Positions 1 through 10,578 of a stretch of 64,000 nucleotides of DNA are shown here, one piece after another. The stretch's first letter is position 1. Each line of letters starts with the position of its first letter. The position numbers and the translations under genes are program-made. The stretch covers positions 245,836 through 309,835 of the forward strand of contig JAURWS010000012.1 in assembly GCA_030654835.1 (NCBI GenBank), written 5' to 3'. The notes under the pieces were generated by a model, which was given only the letters and a program-made list of their open reading frames with translations, did no database searches and was not told the DNA's origin. Source of the stretch: Gammaproteobacteria bacterium. Its GTDB lineage: Bacteria > Pseudomonadota > Gammaproteobacteria > Pseudomonadales > Pseudohongiellaceae.

Positions 1-1277
1 CACAAGGGCGTAGAGGGCATCGTCACCAGCGAGTCTTCGTCCTCGCCCTGCAGGCTGGAAGCGTCGCCGAATTGCGGTTCGCCTTCTTCCTCGAAGGTCA
101 TGAGTGGCTCTTGTGCCGTTGTGCGCACCGGGCCGATGCGTATCGCGGTGTCTGCCAGGGTTGCATATTTGATTTCTTCAGTATCGATGTCGTACCAGGG
201 AATGGTGACACCGGGAATCCGCACAGTGCCGGTGTCGGTCATCAGCAGGGAGTTTGATTCGATGCGGCTGCCGACGATGTTGCCATCGACATAGGTGCGT
301 TCGATGGAGGGGGCCTCCGGGTAGACATTGACCGTCTCGATGGGCGGCGTTTGCAACGGCGGCAGGGCGGCGCCGTCCAGACCGGAAGCTTTCATGCTGA
401 TGATGCGGTTGACCGCGTCGCCGACCCGCACATTGGTGAAATCGTTGTCCCAGCTTTCCTCGATGGTCAGTTCGCTGGCGGGCAGCCAGGTCGCATCCAC
501 CGGGAAGTCGACCGGCTTCTCACGCACCTCGATATCGAAGCCCTCGGAGAATGAGGTAATGGTGCGGGTGTTGAGATTGCGGAACACGTAATTGCTGGAG
601 CCGTCAGTGACTTCGCCACGGAACATGATATCCGGAATCGCCAGCGCGCCGCTGCGCTGCGGGAATATCGCATACTGCTTTTCGTAGACTCCGTAGCGCA
701 CGCCATCCACCAGCTTTTCGTACTGATTGGGGGTGCCGATCATCTGAATCACCGTGTCCGGTAGTTCGAGATCGGTGAAGATCGGATTGCGAATGCCATT
801 GATCGTGTAATACAGGCGAATGGTGAACAGCAGCTGTTCCTGAACGTAGATGCTCTCCTTGTTGACGATGGTCTCCATGAAGAGGTCCTGCCCGGCAACA
901 CTGCCCTGGGTTTTGGGCAACACGTTGACGGACAAGGCCTGTGTGTATGAACCAGCGACGAGCAGGGCAGGAATGTCCAGCTGACCTTCGCGCAATGGGA
1001 AGAGGGTGAGGTGGTAGTCTATCCAGGATTCGACACGATTATTGCTGCTGCGCATCTGGCTGGAAGTGCGGGTGGAGACCACTTGAAAATCCGCCTCCAG
1101 GGGCGTCAGATCCATTTCCACGCCGCCTTGCTGACCATCGACCCGCAGCGTCAAGGTGACCGTTTCGCCACGAATCAATTCGTTGCGATCCACCGTCGCC
1201 GTGACCGGCTGGGCGTAGCTCAGTGAGGAGAACAGAGTGAGTGCCGCCGCGAGCAGGCATGCCAACAGGTTTACCAT
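1..1277 (-). CDS. batD: BatD-like oxygen tolerance protein (C-terminus cut by window edge)
   Basis: Reverse frame open from ATG at 1277 to the window start: MVNLLACLLAAALTLFSSLSYAQPVTATVDRNELIRGETVTLTLRVDGQQGG...; signal peptide, BatD-like N-terminus, directly downstream of batB/C with ATGGTAA overlap. Absent from the ORF track because no stop lies in the window. Confidence 0.85.
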   Translation of the reverse strand, partial: MVNLLACLLAAALTLFSSLSYAQPVTATVDRNELIRGETVTLTLRVDGQQGGVEMDLTPLEADFQVVSTRTSSQMRSSNNRVESWIDYHLTLFPLREGQLDIPALLVAGSYTQALSVNVLPKTQGSVAGQDLFMETIVNKESIYVQEQLLFTIRLYYTINGIRNPIFTDLELPDTVIQMIGTPNQYEKLVDGVRYGVYEKQYAIFPQRSGALAIPDIMFRGEVTDGSSNYVFRNLNTRTITSFSEGFDIEVREKPVDFPVDATWLPASELTIEESWDNDFTNVRVGDAVNRIISMKASGLDGAALPPLQTPPIETVNVYPEAPSIERTYVDGNIVGSRIESNSLLMTDTGTVRIPGVTIPWYDIDTEEIKYATLADTAIRIGPVRTTAQEPLMTFEEEGEPQFGDASSLQGEDEDSLVTMPSTPL

Positions 1278-3070
1278 ATTTGTGTTTCCGCTGACTGGTT
1301 GTTGGAGCGGCTGTCTACTTGTCGCCGTCGGTACTCAAACTGGAATTTGCGCTGCAGAAGCTCACCCGGATCGTCGTCGATTCTGCGCAGCCACTGCTCC
1401 AGAGACTCCTGGCTCTCGTTTTCGGCATTGCTCAGCTGCGGTTCTTCGCCTTGATTCTCTTCTTCGCTTTCCTTTTGTTCACCGTCTTGAGGTTCGCTCT
1501 CTTCCTGTTCCTCTTTGTCGCCGCCTTCCTGCTGTTCCTGTTGTTCTTCCTCTTTAGGCTCGGATTCTTCTTTCTGTTCCTGTTGCTCCTCCTGCTGCTC
1601 CTGTTCTTCTTCGTCGCTCATCTGCTCTTCCTGCGACTGTTCCTCTTCCTGTTGCTGTTGTTCTTCGAGCAGCTTCTGGACGATTTCGCGGTTATGGATC
1701 GCATCTTCGTGATCCGGCTGCAGCGCGATGGCAACATTATAAGAGGCAATAGCCTGCTCGAAATTGGCACCCTTTGCGTAGGCGTTGCCGAGGTTGTAGT
1801 GACTGTCGGCGTCTTCGGTGCTCAGTGCTGCGGCAAAGGCCTGTACGGCAGCGGGATAGTCTCCCGCATGATAGGCGGCCGAGCCCTGCCAGCTCGGATC
1901 ACTGAACAGACTTGCGGCGCTGATCGGGTCCTGATTGGCGTAGGCTTCTTCGCCCCGCTGATCCCTGGTTTTCCACAGATCGATCCACTCGGCGGCCTCT
2001 GCAGGGGCGGTCGGCGTGAGGGCGGAGAGGGTGGCGATGGCGGCAGTGGCAGACAGAATCCAGCCACGTCGGAAAATCAGGGCGCTGAGAGGCAGAACCA
2101 GGAGCAATAGCCAGGGGCCAACTTCGTGCCAGATGTCAAAGTTCTGATCGACATCCGCGAGATCCTCTTCGCTGAAGAAGTCGTCCTCGGCCATCAGATA
2201 ATTGATGTCTTCGGCAGTCAGTTGCATGTCGACATAGCGGCCATTAACCAGTGCTGCGAGATCCTGAAGGCTGGCCTTGTCCAATTGCGGCACGATGATT
2301 TCGCCAGTGTCCGAGCGCAGGAAATCGCCTCCGGCGGCGGGAATCGGGGCGCCTTCCTCGGTGCCTACACCAAGAATGGAGAGTCGGTAGCCCGTCTGCT
2401 GCAGGAGTTCACCGATCTGGGCATGATCTCGACGCTCGACACCATCGGTGACCAGCAAGATGGTTCCCGAGGCGGCGCCGGCGTCGGTCAGCAGGCCCTT
2501 GGCACGCTCGATGGCGGCAATGGTATTGCTGCCGAAGGCCGGCATGATGTTGGGATTGATGGACGGCACGAGAGATCGAATGGTCACGGAATCTTCGGTA
2601 AGAGGCGTCACCGTGTGGGCGTCGCCGGCATAGACCACGAGAGCCGTCTGGCCTTCGGTACGCATGTCCAGGACATCCATAACCTTGCGCTTGCTGACTG
2701 TCAGGCGATTGGGGTCGAAGTCTGCTGCATACATTGACAGCGACTGGTCATAGACAATCACCAGGGCATCCTGGCGCTGTTGCACCGGTTGCGCGATCTT
2801 CTCCCACACCGGCCCGGCGAGAGCCAGGATGGCCAGTGTCCACAGCGTCAGCAGTAATACCAGCGGGGTACGCTCTGCGGCACTCTTGCTACCGTCCAGC
2901 AGATAGGGGAGCAGATCTTTGTCGATTGCTCTGTCCCAAGAACTGGCAGATTCATTGATGCGCCACAGGTACAGCACCAGCAGCAACGCGGGGATCAGTG
3001 CCAGCAACCAGAGCGGGCGCAGGAAATGGAAGTTTTGCTCGATCAGCATCAACAGCGAGGATTCATTCAT
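1271..3070 (-). CDS. BatB/BatC-type protein: vWA domain, TM segments, TPR repeats, E/Q-rich tail
   Basis: VIVYDQSLSMYAADFDPNRL (MIDAS-like DQSLS) followed by TPR (HYNLGNAYAKGANFEQAIASYNVAIALQPDHEDA) and an acidic low-complexity C-terminus. Confidence 0.85.
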   Translation of the reverse strand: MNESSLLMLIEQNFHFLRPLWLLALIPALLLVLYLWRINESASSWDRAIDKDLLPYLLDGSKSAAERTPLVLLLTLWTLAILALAGPVWEKIAQPVQQRQDALVIVYDQSLSMYAADFDPNRLTVSKRKVMDVLDMRTEGQTALVVYAGDAHTVTPLTEDSVTIRSLVPSINPNIMPAFGSNTIAAIERAKGLLTDAGAASGTILLVTDGVERRDHAQIGELLQQTGYRLSILGVGTEEGAPIPAAGGDFLRSDTGEIIVPQLDKASLQDLAALVNGRYVDMQLTAEDINYLMAEDDFFSEEDLADVDQNFDIWHEVGPWLLLLVLPLSALIFRRGWILSATAAIATLSALTPTAPAEAAEWIDLWKTRDQRGEEAYANQDPISAASLFSDPSWQGSAAYHAGDYPAAVQAFAAALSTEDADSHYNLGNAYAKGANFEQAIASYNVAIALQPDHEDAIHNREIVQKLLEEQQQQEEEQSQEEQMSDEEEQEQQEEQQEQKEESEPKEEEQQEQQEGGDKEEQEESEPQDGEQKESEEENQGEEPQLSNAENESQESLEQWLRRIDDDPGELLQRKFQFEYRRRQVDSRSNNQSAETQIW

Positions 3071-4131
3071 GACTGGCCTCCTGTCACGGCTGCGGAGTCA
3101 GTCGTGGCGTCGTCGGCTCTGCGCGCCGGAGAGCGCTGCAGGATAGAGCCCCACGGCAATGTGGCCAGTGCGAGCAGAAAGCTGAGCAGTACTGCGGCGC
3201 CGAGAGGCCAGTAGAAAAGAACGTTGATGGGGCGGAAGGTCTGCTCATCCTGCTCTATTGCCTCCAGCGTGTCCAGCTCGGCGTAGATGTCCACCAGATC
3301 CTCGACATCTCGTGCCCGGAAGTATTTGCCACCGGTCGATTCGGCGATCAGTGTGAGATTTTCCTCGTCCAGCTCGGCCGACGGATTGATGGCGCGGGCC
3401 CCCTGGAATGAGCGCTGCACCAGCGTATCGGCACCCATGCCGATGGTGTAGATCTTGATTTTCTCGGTCTGTGCCAGCTGGCCTGCCTGCACGGGGGAGA
3501 TGGCACCGGAGTTGTTGACGCCGTCGGTCAGCAGAACCAGCACACGGCTGTTCTCAGGACGCTCGCGCAGGTGCTTGACGCCCAGGCCGATCGCATCACC
3601 AATCGCGGTGGCTGACTCTTCAATCATGCCAATTTCGAGTTCGGTAATCAGTTTGGCGACAGTGGTGCGATCGAAGGTCATCGGCGTCTGAATGTAGGCG
3701 TGAGCGGCAAACAGAATCAGTCCGAGACGGTCGCCCTCGCGGCGTTCAGCGAAGTCACTGACCACAACCTTCATCACTTCGAAGCGCGATAGTTGCACGT
3801 TGTTGATGACCATGTCCCGCGCTTCCATACTGCCCGAGATATCCACGGCCAGCATCAGATCCCGGCCATTGGAGGGCAGCAGAATTGGGTCGCCGACCCA
3901 CTGCGGACGGCTGGCGGCTGTGACCACACATACCCAGATCAAGGCGCAGCAGATGATCTTGAGCAGGCGGTAGGCATCGACGCGATTGGAGTCGGTCTGC
4001 AGTTGCGAGAGTCGTTGATAGAAAGGCACGAACAGGGCTGCCTCCTGCCTGGCTGCCCGTGCAAAGAAACGGTAGACCAGTAGCGGCAGCGGGAGGGCGG
4101 CGAAGGCCCAAGGCCAGGTAAACTCAAGCAT
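3067..4131 (-). CDS. batA: BatA-like vWA domain membrane protein
   Basis: LMLAVDISGSMEARDM (DxSGS MIDAS), LLTDGVNNSG, N- and C-terminal TM segments; overlaps the next gene by 4 nt. Confidence 0.85.
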   Translation of the reverse strand: MLEFTWPWAFAALPLPLLVYRFFARAARQEAALFVPFYQRLSQLQTDSNRVDAYRLLKIICCALIWVCVVTAASRPQWVGDPILLPSNGRDLMLAVDISGSMEARDMVINNVQLSRFEVMKVVVSDFAERREGDRLGLILFAAHAYIQTPMTFDRTTVAKLITELEIGMIEESATAIGDAIGLGVKHLRERPENSRVLVLLTDGVNNSGAISPVQAGQLAQTEKIKIYTIGMGADTLVQRSFQGARAINPSAELDEENLTLIAESTGGKYFRARDVEDLVDIYAELDTLEAIEQDEQTFRPINVLFYWPLGAAVLLSFLLALATLPWGSILQRSPARRADDATTDSAAVTGGQS

Positions 4132-4696
4132 GGTTGGAAACCGGTGTTGAAGTGGATGTATTCTCAGATGCTTTGTCTGAGCCGATTTTAGCCAAATACA
4201 GGCTCGTTATCCATTGATGAGCCATGCGGTAAAGATGCTCGTCATCGACATCCCAGCGGCGCGCGAAACGCCCCTGCACCAGGGTGGCGGCGAGGGAGTC
4301 ATCGAGCAGCGAGGTGTCGCCCTTGTTGCGCAGATAGGCGATCCATTGCTCGCCACTGAGGCTGGCAGGCAGTTCTCCGGGGAAGTGTTTCAAGGCTACA
4401 CGTCGGAGCACGGCGTTGACCTCGTTCACGAAGTTCAGCTTCAGCGTATCGTCCTCCTTCTGGGGATCGGCAGCCTTGGCAGCCCGGTATTCGCTGACAC
4501 ATTTGTCCAATTCGCGTACGGAAAAGGCGCAGATGCGGCGCTGTTTCCAGCCTGCATAATAACGGCGCCCGATTATCACCACGACAATCACGAGGATGAT
4601 CAGGAGTATCCACCAACCGGGTGCGGGTGGCCAGATGCCAACGGGTTCCGGCAAATGGATGTCGGCTAACTGGCTTAAAGGATCTGTGCTGTCCAT
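4124..4696 (-). CDS. DUF4381-type membrane protein of the Bat operon
   Basis: PEPVGIWPPAPGWWILLIILVIVVVIIGRRYY motif and position between the DUF58 gene and batA. Confidence 0.75.
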   Translation of the reverse strand: MDSTDPLSQLADIHLPEPVGIWPPAPGWWILLIILVIVVVIIGRRYYAGWKQRRICAFSVRELDKCVSEYRAAKAADPQKEDDTLKLNFVNEVNAVLRRVALKHFPGELPASLSGEQWIAYLRNKGDTSLLDDSLAATLVQGRFARRWDVDDEHLYRMAHQWITSLYLAKIGSDKASENTSTSTPVSNHA

Positions 4697-5652
4697 TGTC
4701 TTATCTGCTCAACAACCAGCTGGTTGGTTCGTAATTTGAGGAAGGGAATCTGCAGTTTGACCAACTCTGACTGCAGCGCGCCCATGCGCTCCTGAAAGTT
4801 CTGTTGATAGGTGCGCCGGGCTGTCTGGCTGTAGGAGTTCAGTGTGCCTTTGTGCTGGCCATCGGTAATGCTGTAGAAACCGGGGACGGGCAGGTTCTCT
4901 TCCAGTGCGTCATAGACGAAGCAACACACGACGTTGTTGTGGCGGGACAGCTGGTAGAGGTACTGCATGGCAGTGTCATCCATGGTGGTGAAATCACTGA
5001 GAATGTACAGCGTGCTGCCCGGCTTGGTGATACGGCGGATCTGCCCCAGCGCTCCGGCAAGCCCTCTCTGGCTGGCAGGGACGTTGGGGGGAGACTGCCG
5101 GTTGGCCGCGTCGGTGAGCCGGTTGTTGTACATGTGAATCTGATTGAGCAGATGCAGAGCCGAGCGACGGCTGCGTTTCGGACGGACCAGCGAATGACTG
5201 CTGTCTGAGTACACCAGCCCGCCCACACGATCGCCATTGTCGATTGCCATCCAGCAGAAAATGGCTGCTGCCTGTGCGGCGATCACCGACTTGAAGGCGA
5301 CCTGACTACCGAAGAACATGCTGCTGGACTGATCGACCGCGATGATGACGGGGCGTTCACGCTCCTCACGGAAGACTTTTGTGAAAGGCTTGCCCGTCCG
5401 GGCGGTGACACGCCAGTCAATCGTGCGAATGTCATCACCCTGCTGGTAAGGGCGAAACTCTTCGAAATCGATGCCTCGACCGCGCATCTTGGACATGTGC
5501 AGGCCGGAGATGCCGGCGATGGAGCGGGTATAGGGCACGTACTCAACGATCTTGGCAGCGTGGCGCTGGATCAGCAGCTGCTGCAGACTGATGACCGCTC
5601 CCTTGCTCTGATAGAGCGCCACCTGTGAATCAATCTGCGGAATCATGGACAT
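4675..5652 (-). CDS. DUF58 domain protein
   Basis: GRGIDFEEFRPYQQGDDIRTIDWRVTARTGKPFTKVFREERERPVIIAVDQSSSM is a classic DUF58 signature. Confidence 0.9.
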   Translation of the reverse strand: MSMIPQIDSQVALYQSKGAVISLQQLLIQRHAAKIVEYVPYTRSIAGISGLHMSKMRGRGIDFEEFRPYQQGDDIRTIDWRVTARTGKPFTKVFREERERPVIIAVDQSSSMFFGSQVAFKSVIAAQAAAIFCWMAIDNGDRVGGLVYSDSSHSLVRPKRSRRSALHLLNQIHMYNNRLTDAANRQSPPNVPASQRGLAGALGQIRRITKPGSTLYILSDFTTMDDTAMQYLYQLSRHNNVVCCFVYDALEENLPVPGFYSITDGQHKGTLNSYSQTARRTYQQNFQERMGALQSELVKLQIPFLKLRTNQLVVEQIRQWTAQIL

Positions 5653-5660
5653 AAAGGTTC

Positions 5661-6620
5661 TCAGGCGGCCGGGACGCGTTCGAGGATAGTGGTCAGCACC
5701 TTGTCCGGGGTGACACCACTGGCCTCAGCCTCGAAACTGAGCAGGATACGGTGACGCAACACGTCGAAGAAGACGGCCTGAATGTCGTCCGGGCTGACGA
5801 AGTCCTTGCCGTGAATCCAGGCATGTGCGCGCGAGCAACGATCAAGAGAGATTGTGCCACGCGGGCTGGCGCCATATTCGAGCCAGGAGGCCAGATCGTC
5901 ACCGTACAGAGCAGGGTGCCGGGTCGCCATGATCAGCTGAATGATGTATTCCTCGACGGCAGGTGCCATGTGCATGGCGAGAATTTCCTGTCGTGCGGCA
6001 AACAGAATTTCCTGGCTGATGACGCGTGGTGCTTCTGGCACCTTGTTCTGTGCCTCGTTGCGAACCAGTTGCAGAATTCGGCGTTCCGCCTCAGTGGAGG
6101 GGTAACCAATGGAGACGTGCATCAGGAAGCGGTCGAGCTGTGCTTCCGGCAGAGGGTAGGTACCTTCCTGTTCGATGGGGTTCTGAGTTGCCATCACGAG
6201 AAACAGAGGGGGCAGTTGGAACGATTCACGACCCACGCTGACTTGATGTTCGGCCATCGCTTCCAGAAGCGCTGATTGTACTTTGGCAGGCGCCCTGTTG
6301 ATTTCGTCGGCCAGCACCAGGTTGTGGAAGATCGGGCCCGGCTGAAAGCGGAAGGAGCCATCTTCCGGACGGAAGATCTCCGTGCCTGTAATGTCGCTCG
6401 GCAACAGGTCGGGAGTAAATTGAATGCGGTGAAAATCTCCTTCAATTGCGCGCGACAAGTCTTTGATTGCTTTTGTTTTTGCGAGGCCAGGGGCACCTTC
6501 CACCAAGAGGTGGCCATCGGCCAGCAGAGCGATCAGCAAGCGGTCTACCAGACGCTCTTGCCCTATGATCTGTTGAGAAAGCCAAGTCTTGAGATCTGTG
6601 ATTATTGCGTGGTGACTCAT
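5661..6620 (-). CDS. MoxR-family AAA+ ATPase
   Basis: LLVEGAPGLAKTKAIKDLSRAI Walker A, QFTPDLLPSDITGTEIF, ADEINRAPAKVQSALLEAMAE, ATQNPIEQEGTYPLPEAQLDRF. Confidence 0.93.
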   Translation of the reverse strand: MSHHAIITDLKTWLSQQIIGQERLVDRLLIALLADGHLLVEGAPGLAKTKAIKDLSRAIEGDFHRIQFTPDLLPSDITGTEIFRPEDGSFRFQPGPIFHNLVLADEINRAPAKVQSALLEAMAEHQVSVGRESFQLPPLFLVMATQNPIEQEGTYPLPEAQLDRFLMHVSIGYPSTEAERRILQLVRNEAQNKVPEAPRVISQEILFAARQEILAMHMAPAVEEYIIQLIMATRHPALYGDDLASWLEYGASPRGTISLDRCSRAHAWIHGKDFVSPDDIQAVFFDVLRHRILLSFEAEASGVTPDKVLTTILERVPAA

Positions 6621-6848
6621 AATTATTTCTCTGGTTCTTATTAGTTAAATGCTTGATCTACTAGGGCGAAAGTCAGGGATTGTAACTGTTTTACCTGCGA
6701 TGTCTAGGGACGATTTGTCGCAGAGTGTGGCGCATGGTGCAGGGCTTGCAGCCCGGGTTTTTGCGCAGACTTGCCGGATGAATTCCCCTATAATCCGGCC
6801 TCGACCAGACTCACCCCCAAGGCGGGCAGTGCACCCCCGGGATTTGCC

Positions 6849-7070
6849 ATGAAACGATTGACACTCGACCTGAATATTTCCGCTGAACAGTATCAGATTC
6901 TCTATGGAGGCACTGTACGCGATGTGCAGGCACTCTCCAGAGAAGGATTGCGCGTGCGCTTTCCCGGACGCATCCTGCAAAAATTTCTGGACCACAAGGG
7001 GATATCCGGCACCTTTGTCATCGAGTTTGACGATTCTCACAAATTCAGAGCGATAACCAAAATTGTATAG
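6849..7070 (+). CDS. DUF2835-like small protein
   Basis: [66 protein letters not shown]; likely ATG at 6849 inside the longer ORF 6771..7070. Confidence 0.7.
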   Translation: MKRLTLDLNISAEQYQILYGGTVRDVQALSREGLRVRFPGRILQKFLDHKGISGTFVIEFDDSHKFRAITKIV

Positions 7071-8088
7071 TCTGCTGCGCAATCTGCTGTTTTGCCTCCC
7101 CGCCGAGGCCTCCCACACCCTCACCCTGCCTCTGCTGGATGTGGCGCGAGCCACGGGTCTTATTGGTCTGGTCGCCGGGCATCCGGTAGTCAGTGATCCG
7201 GTCTCCGTCATGGGCTTGAAATTTCCCAATCCCGTGGGATTGGCAGCGGGACTCGACAAGAATGCGGAGCACATTGACGCTCTGGCCGCGTTGGGGTTTG
7301 GTTTCATTGAGGTCGGCACTCTCACCCCGAGGCCGCAGCCGGGCAATCCGAAACCGCGCCTGTTCCGCCTGCGTGAGCAGCAGGCCATCATCAATCGCAT
7401 GGGCTTCAACAACAAGGGTATCGATTACGCGCTCGCCAGCATTACCCGCAGCCAGTATCGGGGAATCCTCGGGATCAACATCGGCAAGAATTTCGACACG
7501 CCGGTGGAGAAAGCTGCCGATGACTATTTGATTGGCATGCGCAAGTGCTACAGCCTGGCGAGTTATATCGTCGTCAATCTCTCCTCACCCAACACCCCGG
7601 GGCTGCGTAGTCTGCAATTCGGCGATGAGCTGCGCCGCTTGCTCGCGGTGCTGAAGTCTGAGCAGGCGTCTCTCGCTATAAGTCACGGCCGCAAGGTGCC
7701 GCTGGCGGTCAAGATTGCTCCCGATCTGGCCGATCATGAGATCGGTCAGATTGCGGCTGCCCTGATTGAAAATGATATCGAATGTGTAATTGCCACCAAC
7801 ACCACACTGGATCGTAGCGCGGTGCAGGATAGTCCCTACAAGGATCAGGCGGGCGGGCTTAGCGGTGCGCCGCTGACGGACAAGTCTACCCATGTAATCA
7901 GTGTGTTGGCTGATGCCCTGCAGGGAAAGCTCCCGATTATCGGAGTAGGTGGAATCATCACAGGCGCTGACGCCGCCGCCAAGATCAACGCCGGTGCAGC
8001 ATTGGTGCAGATATACAGTGGCTTTATCTATCGCGGACCGGAATTGATCAGCGAGTCAATTGAGGCAATTGCCAGGCTGCGAAAATGA
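7063..8088 (+). CDS. pyrD: dihydroorotate dehydrogenase (quinone)
   Basis: [90 protein letters not shown] start overlapping the upstream stop. Confidence 0.95.
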   Translation: MYSLLRNLLFCLPAEASHTLTLPLLDVARATGLIGLVAGHPVVSDPVSVMGLKFPNPVGLAAGLDKNAEHIDALAALGFGFIEVGTLTPRPQPGNPKPRLFRLREQQAIINRMGFNNKGIDYALASITRSQYRGILGINIGKNFDTPVEKAADDYLIGMRKCYSLASYIVVNLSSPNTPGLRSLQFGDELRRLLAVLKSEQASLAISHGRKVPLAVKIAPDLADHEIGQIAAALIENDIECVIATNTTLDRSAVQDSPYKDQAGGLSGAPLTDKSTHVISVLADALQGKLPIIGVGGIITGADAAAKINAGAALVQIYSGFIYRGPELISESIEAIARLRK

Positions 8089-8369
8089 TAGAGCTGCGTC
8101 TCTATGGGACTTCAGGCTGCCATCTTTGCGAACAGGCCGAGGGAGTGCTGCAACCTGTGCTGGCTCATATCAATGAGCATCTGGTCAATGGCGGGCTGGC
8201 GGGGGTCGCTGTGGTGTTGCGGGTGGTGGAAATTACCGATGACCCTGAGCTCATGCAACGCTACTCACTGAGCATTCCCGTCATCCGGCTTGCGGAATCA
8301 GACGACGAGCTGGGTTGGCCCTTCGACGAGGCCCAGGCATGGGAATTCTTGATCGCTCAACTTGAATAG
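8085..8369 (+). CDS. glutaredoxin-like (DUF836) protein
   Basis: [17 protein letters not shown] (CxxC) and [23 protein letters not shown]. Confidence 0.8.
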   Translation: MIELRLYGTSGCHLCEQAEGVLQPVLAHINEHLVNGGLAGVAVVLRVVEITDDPELMQRYSLSIPVIRLAESDDELGWPFDEAQAWEFLIAQLE

Positions 8370-9170
8370 GCGTCGGGCATTCTCTGTGGTCTGCTGGGCG
8401 ATTTCCATTGCCGACCGGCCGGTCGTTAATGCGAGTACTCGTAGAACTTCAGTCAGGTAGGCTGGCTCATTGCGGCGGCTCTTTGGGCGTGGGCGCAAGG
8501 TTCTGGGCAGCAGATAGGGGGCGTCGGTCTCCAGCAACAAGCGCTCGGCGGGGATGTCATGCAGCAGTTCCAGCAGGTGGCTGCCGCGTCTCTCGTCACA
8601 GGCCCAGCCGGTAATGCCGATATACATGTCCAGATCCAGATAATCGTAGAGTTCGTGCTTCTCGCCGGTGAAGCAGTGCACGACACCGCCCGCCCGCAGA
8701 TCATCACGGCAGCTGTGCAGAATCGGAAAGAGTCGCTTATGCGCGTCACGCTGGTGCAGGAACACGGGCTTGTCGATCTCGCAAGCCAGTTGCAGATGCT
8801 GCAGAAACACATCTTCTTGAACGGGGCGTGGTGAGAAATCCCGGTTGAAGTCCAGCCCGGTTTCTCCAACCGCACGCACATTGTCCAGTCTTGCCAGCTC
8901 GGCAATGTGGGCAAAGTTGTCCAGGGTGCAGGCTTGCGCCTCGTGCGGGTGATAGCCGGCGGTCAGGGACAGGAAGCCGGGATAAGCGGTGGCAATTGTC
9001 AGGGCTTTCTCAGTCGACGGCAGGCTCGTGCCTGTGACCAGCATGTGCACGATACCGGCGGCGCGTGCCCGACCGATCACGCTGTCGAGGTCATGATCGA
9101 AGGACTCATGGCCCAGATTGGCGCCAATGTCGATAAGCGGCAATGCCTGCGGAATATTTCTATCAGTCAT
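8298..9170 (-). CDS. tatD: TatD-family hydrolase
   Basis: LPLIDIGANLGHESFDHD, GETGLDFNRDFSPRPVQEDVFLQHLQLA, HCFTGEKHEL, LLLETDAPYLLPRTLRPRPKSRRNEPAYL. Start MTDRN at 9170 preferred over 9230. Confidence 0.92.
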   Translation of the reverse strand: MTDRNIPQALPLIDIGANLGHESFDHDLDSVIGRARAAGIVHMLVTGTSLPSTEKALTIATAYPGFLSLTAGYHPHEAQACTLDNFAHIAELARLDNVRAVGETGLDFNRDFSPRPVQEDVFLQHLQLACEIDKPVFLHQRDAHKRLFPILHSCRDDLRAGGVVHCFTGEKHELYDYLDLDMYIGITGWACDERRGSHLLELLHDIPAERLLLETDAPYLLPRTLRPRPKSRRNEPAYLTEVLRVLALTTGRSAMEIAQQTTENARRLFKLSDQEFPCLGLVEGPTQLVV

Positions 9171-10422
9171 TGCCAACCGCTGTCTGCATCTCTCCAGACC
9201 AGCGAATGCTGTCCAGGTAAGCCTTTTCAAACTCCTGTACGCCTACATTCAACTCCTTCAGGCGCTGCCAGTCGATCTCATCCCAGTTTGCTCTCTCGTT
9301 GGCGATGACGGATGCCAGGACCAGTCCGATCCTGCCCTGCCCGGTGAGCAGGCCTTCCATCACATCCCGGGACAACGGCATGGTGGTGAGAATGTCCAGG
9401 AGCTCCATATCGAAGAAGGCATCGAGGTTGGAGAGCAGGCCACTGGTGAAATATGCATCGCTCTCCGCTGGTGAAGCGAAGCGTTCGGCGATCAGTTGAC
9501 ACATCTTCGCTCGAGTCATGGTGTGCAATGAGAGAGCGTGCGGCTTGTCGGCCATGCTGCTGAGTGAAAGCAATGTCGCCCAGCTTTTTACTTGACGCAG
9601 TCCGAGCAGGGATACTGCATGTTGCAGTGAAGTGATCTCACGTCGCGCTGAGAATGCGGCCGAGTTCACCAGACGAATGAGTTTGACGCTGAGTACGGGA
9701 TCCTTCGCGATGACGTTGGCAATCTCGGCCAGTTCGGCATCTGGGTTCTGGATTTGCGCCAGCAGATTCATGACCACCAGCTTGCTGGCCGGTACCTTGC
9801 GCCCCTTGATGTGCTCCGGTCTGCTCAGGAAGTAACCTTGAAACAGAGTAAACCCCAGCTCTTTGCAGGCGTGAAACATCTCATGCGTCTCGACCTTCTC
9901 GGCCAGCAATTGAACATTGAAAGGTTTGAGTGTCTGCACATGCGCGTGCAACGCATTTTGATCGAGCGCGAGGACATCGAGCTTCACGATGTCGGCAATT
10001 CTCAGCACTGGGTCCCATCGGGAGTCATAGACGAAGTCGTCGAGCGCGATAGTATAACCACTGTCCTTGAGGGCCTGCAGGTGACGAATCAATTCATCAT
10101 CGACCTCGACTGTCTCCAGCACTTCAATAACGTAGCGCTTCCTGTCGAATGGAGGTGGGTTGAGAATCAGGTTGCGAGTGAAGTTGATGTAAGCAGGGTG
10201 ATGCTGAACGACCTCCTCTATATTGAGCTCGTTGAATGCATTGAGCATCACCTGCGACGTTGCAGCGTCGCCGTCCAGGAAGCTCGCTTGATTGTTCATG
10301 TCTGAGCGAAACAGGAGTTCGTACGCCGAAATGTTGAGATCCTTGTCGAAAATTGGCTGCCTGGCCAAGAGGGTATGCTGAATGCTCATGAAATCGATGG
10401 GCTCTTTATTGTGGTTCGGCAT
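9163..10422 (-). CDS. EAL-HDOD (YuxH-type) signalling protein
   Basis: LLARQPIFDKDLNISAYELLFR start (YELLFR in place of a full EAL signature), LAEKVET, LFQGYFLSRPE, then HDOD IAKDPVLSVKLIRLVNSAAF. Confidence 0.88.
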   Translation of the reverse strand: MPNHNKEPIDFMSIQHTLLARQPIFDKDLNISAYELLFRSDMNNQASFLDGDAATSQVMLNAFNELNIEEVVQHHPAYINFTRNLILNPPPFDRKRYVIEVLETVEVDDELIRHLQALKDSGYTIALDDFVYDSRWDPVLRIADIVKLDVLALDQNALHAHVQTLKPFNVQLLAEKVETHEMFHACKELGFTLFQGYFLSRPEHIKGRKVPASKLVVMNLLAQIQNPDAELAEIANVIAKDPVLSVKLIRLVNSAAFSARREITSLQHAVSLLGLRQVKSWATLLSLSSMADKPHALSLHTMTRAKMCQLIAERFASPAESDAYFTSGLLSNLDAFFDMELLDILTTMPLSRDVMEGLLTGQGRIGLVLASVIANERANWDEIDWQRLKELNVGVQEFEKAYLDSIRWSGEMQTAVGND

Positions 10423-10578
10423 TGTAACTCAGGTCGTGGGTATTAACAGGGCCATCTCGTAGCCTTCTGGCCGAATTTCCACGGTAGACCTGTGTGATCT
10501 AATCCACCATAATAGCCCGCCAATAGTGACCGGGGTTGCCCCGGTGAGATTAACCAACCGCGATATTGAAGGTGTGAA

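Noticed and set aside
6645-7415. 256-aa minus-strand ORF opposite DUF2835/pyrD
   Set aside because: Lies antisense to clearly recognisable pyrD; composition (R/S/A-rich) and lack of motifs fit a shadow ORF.
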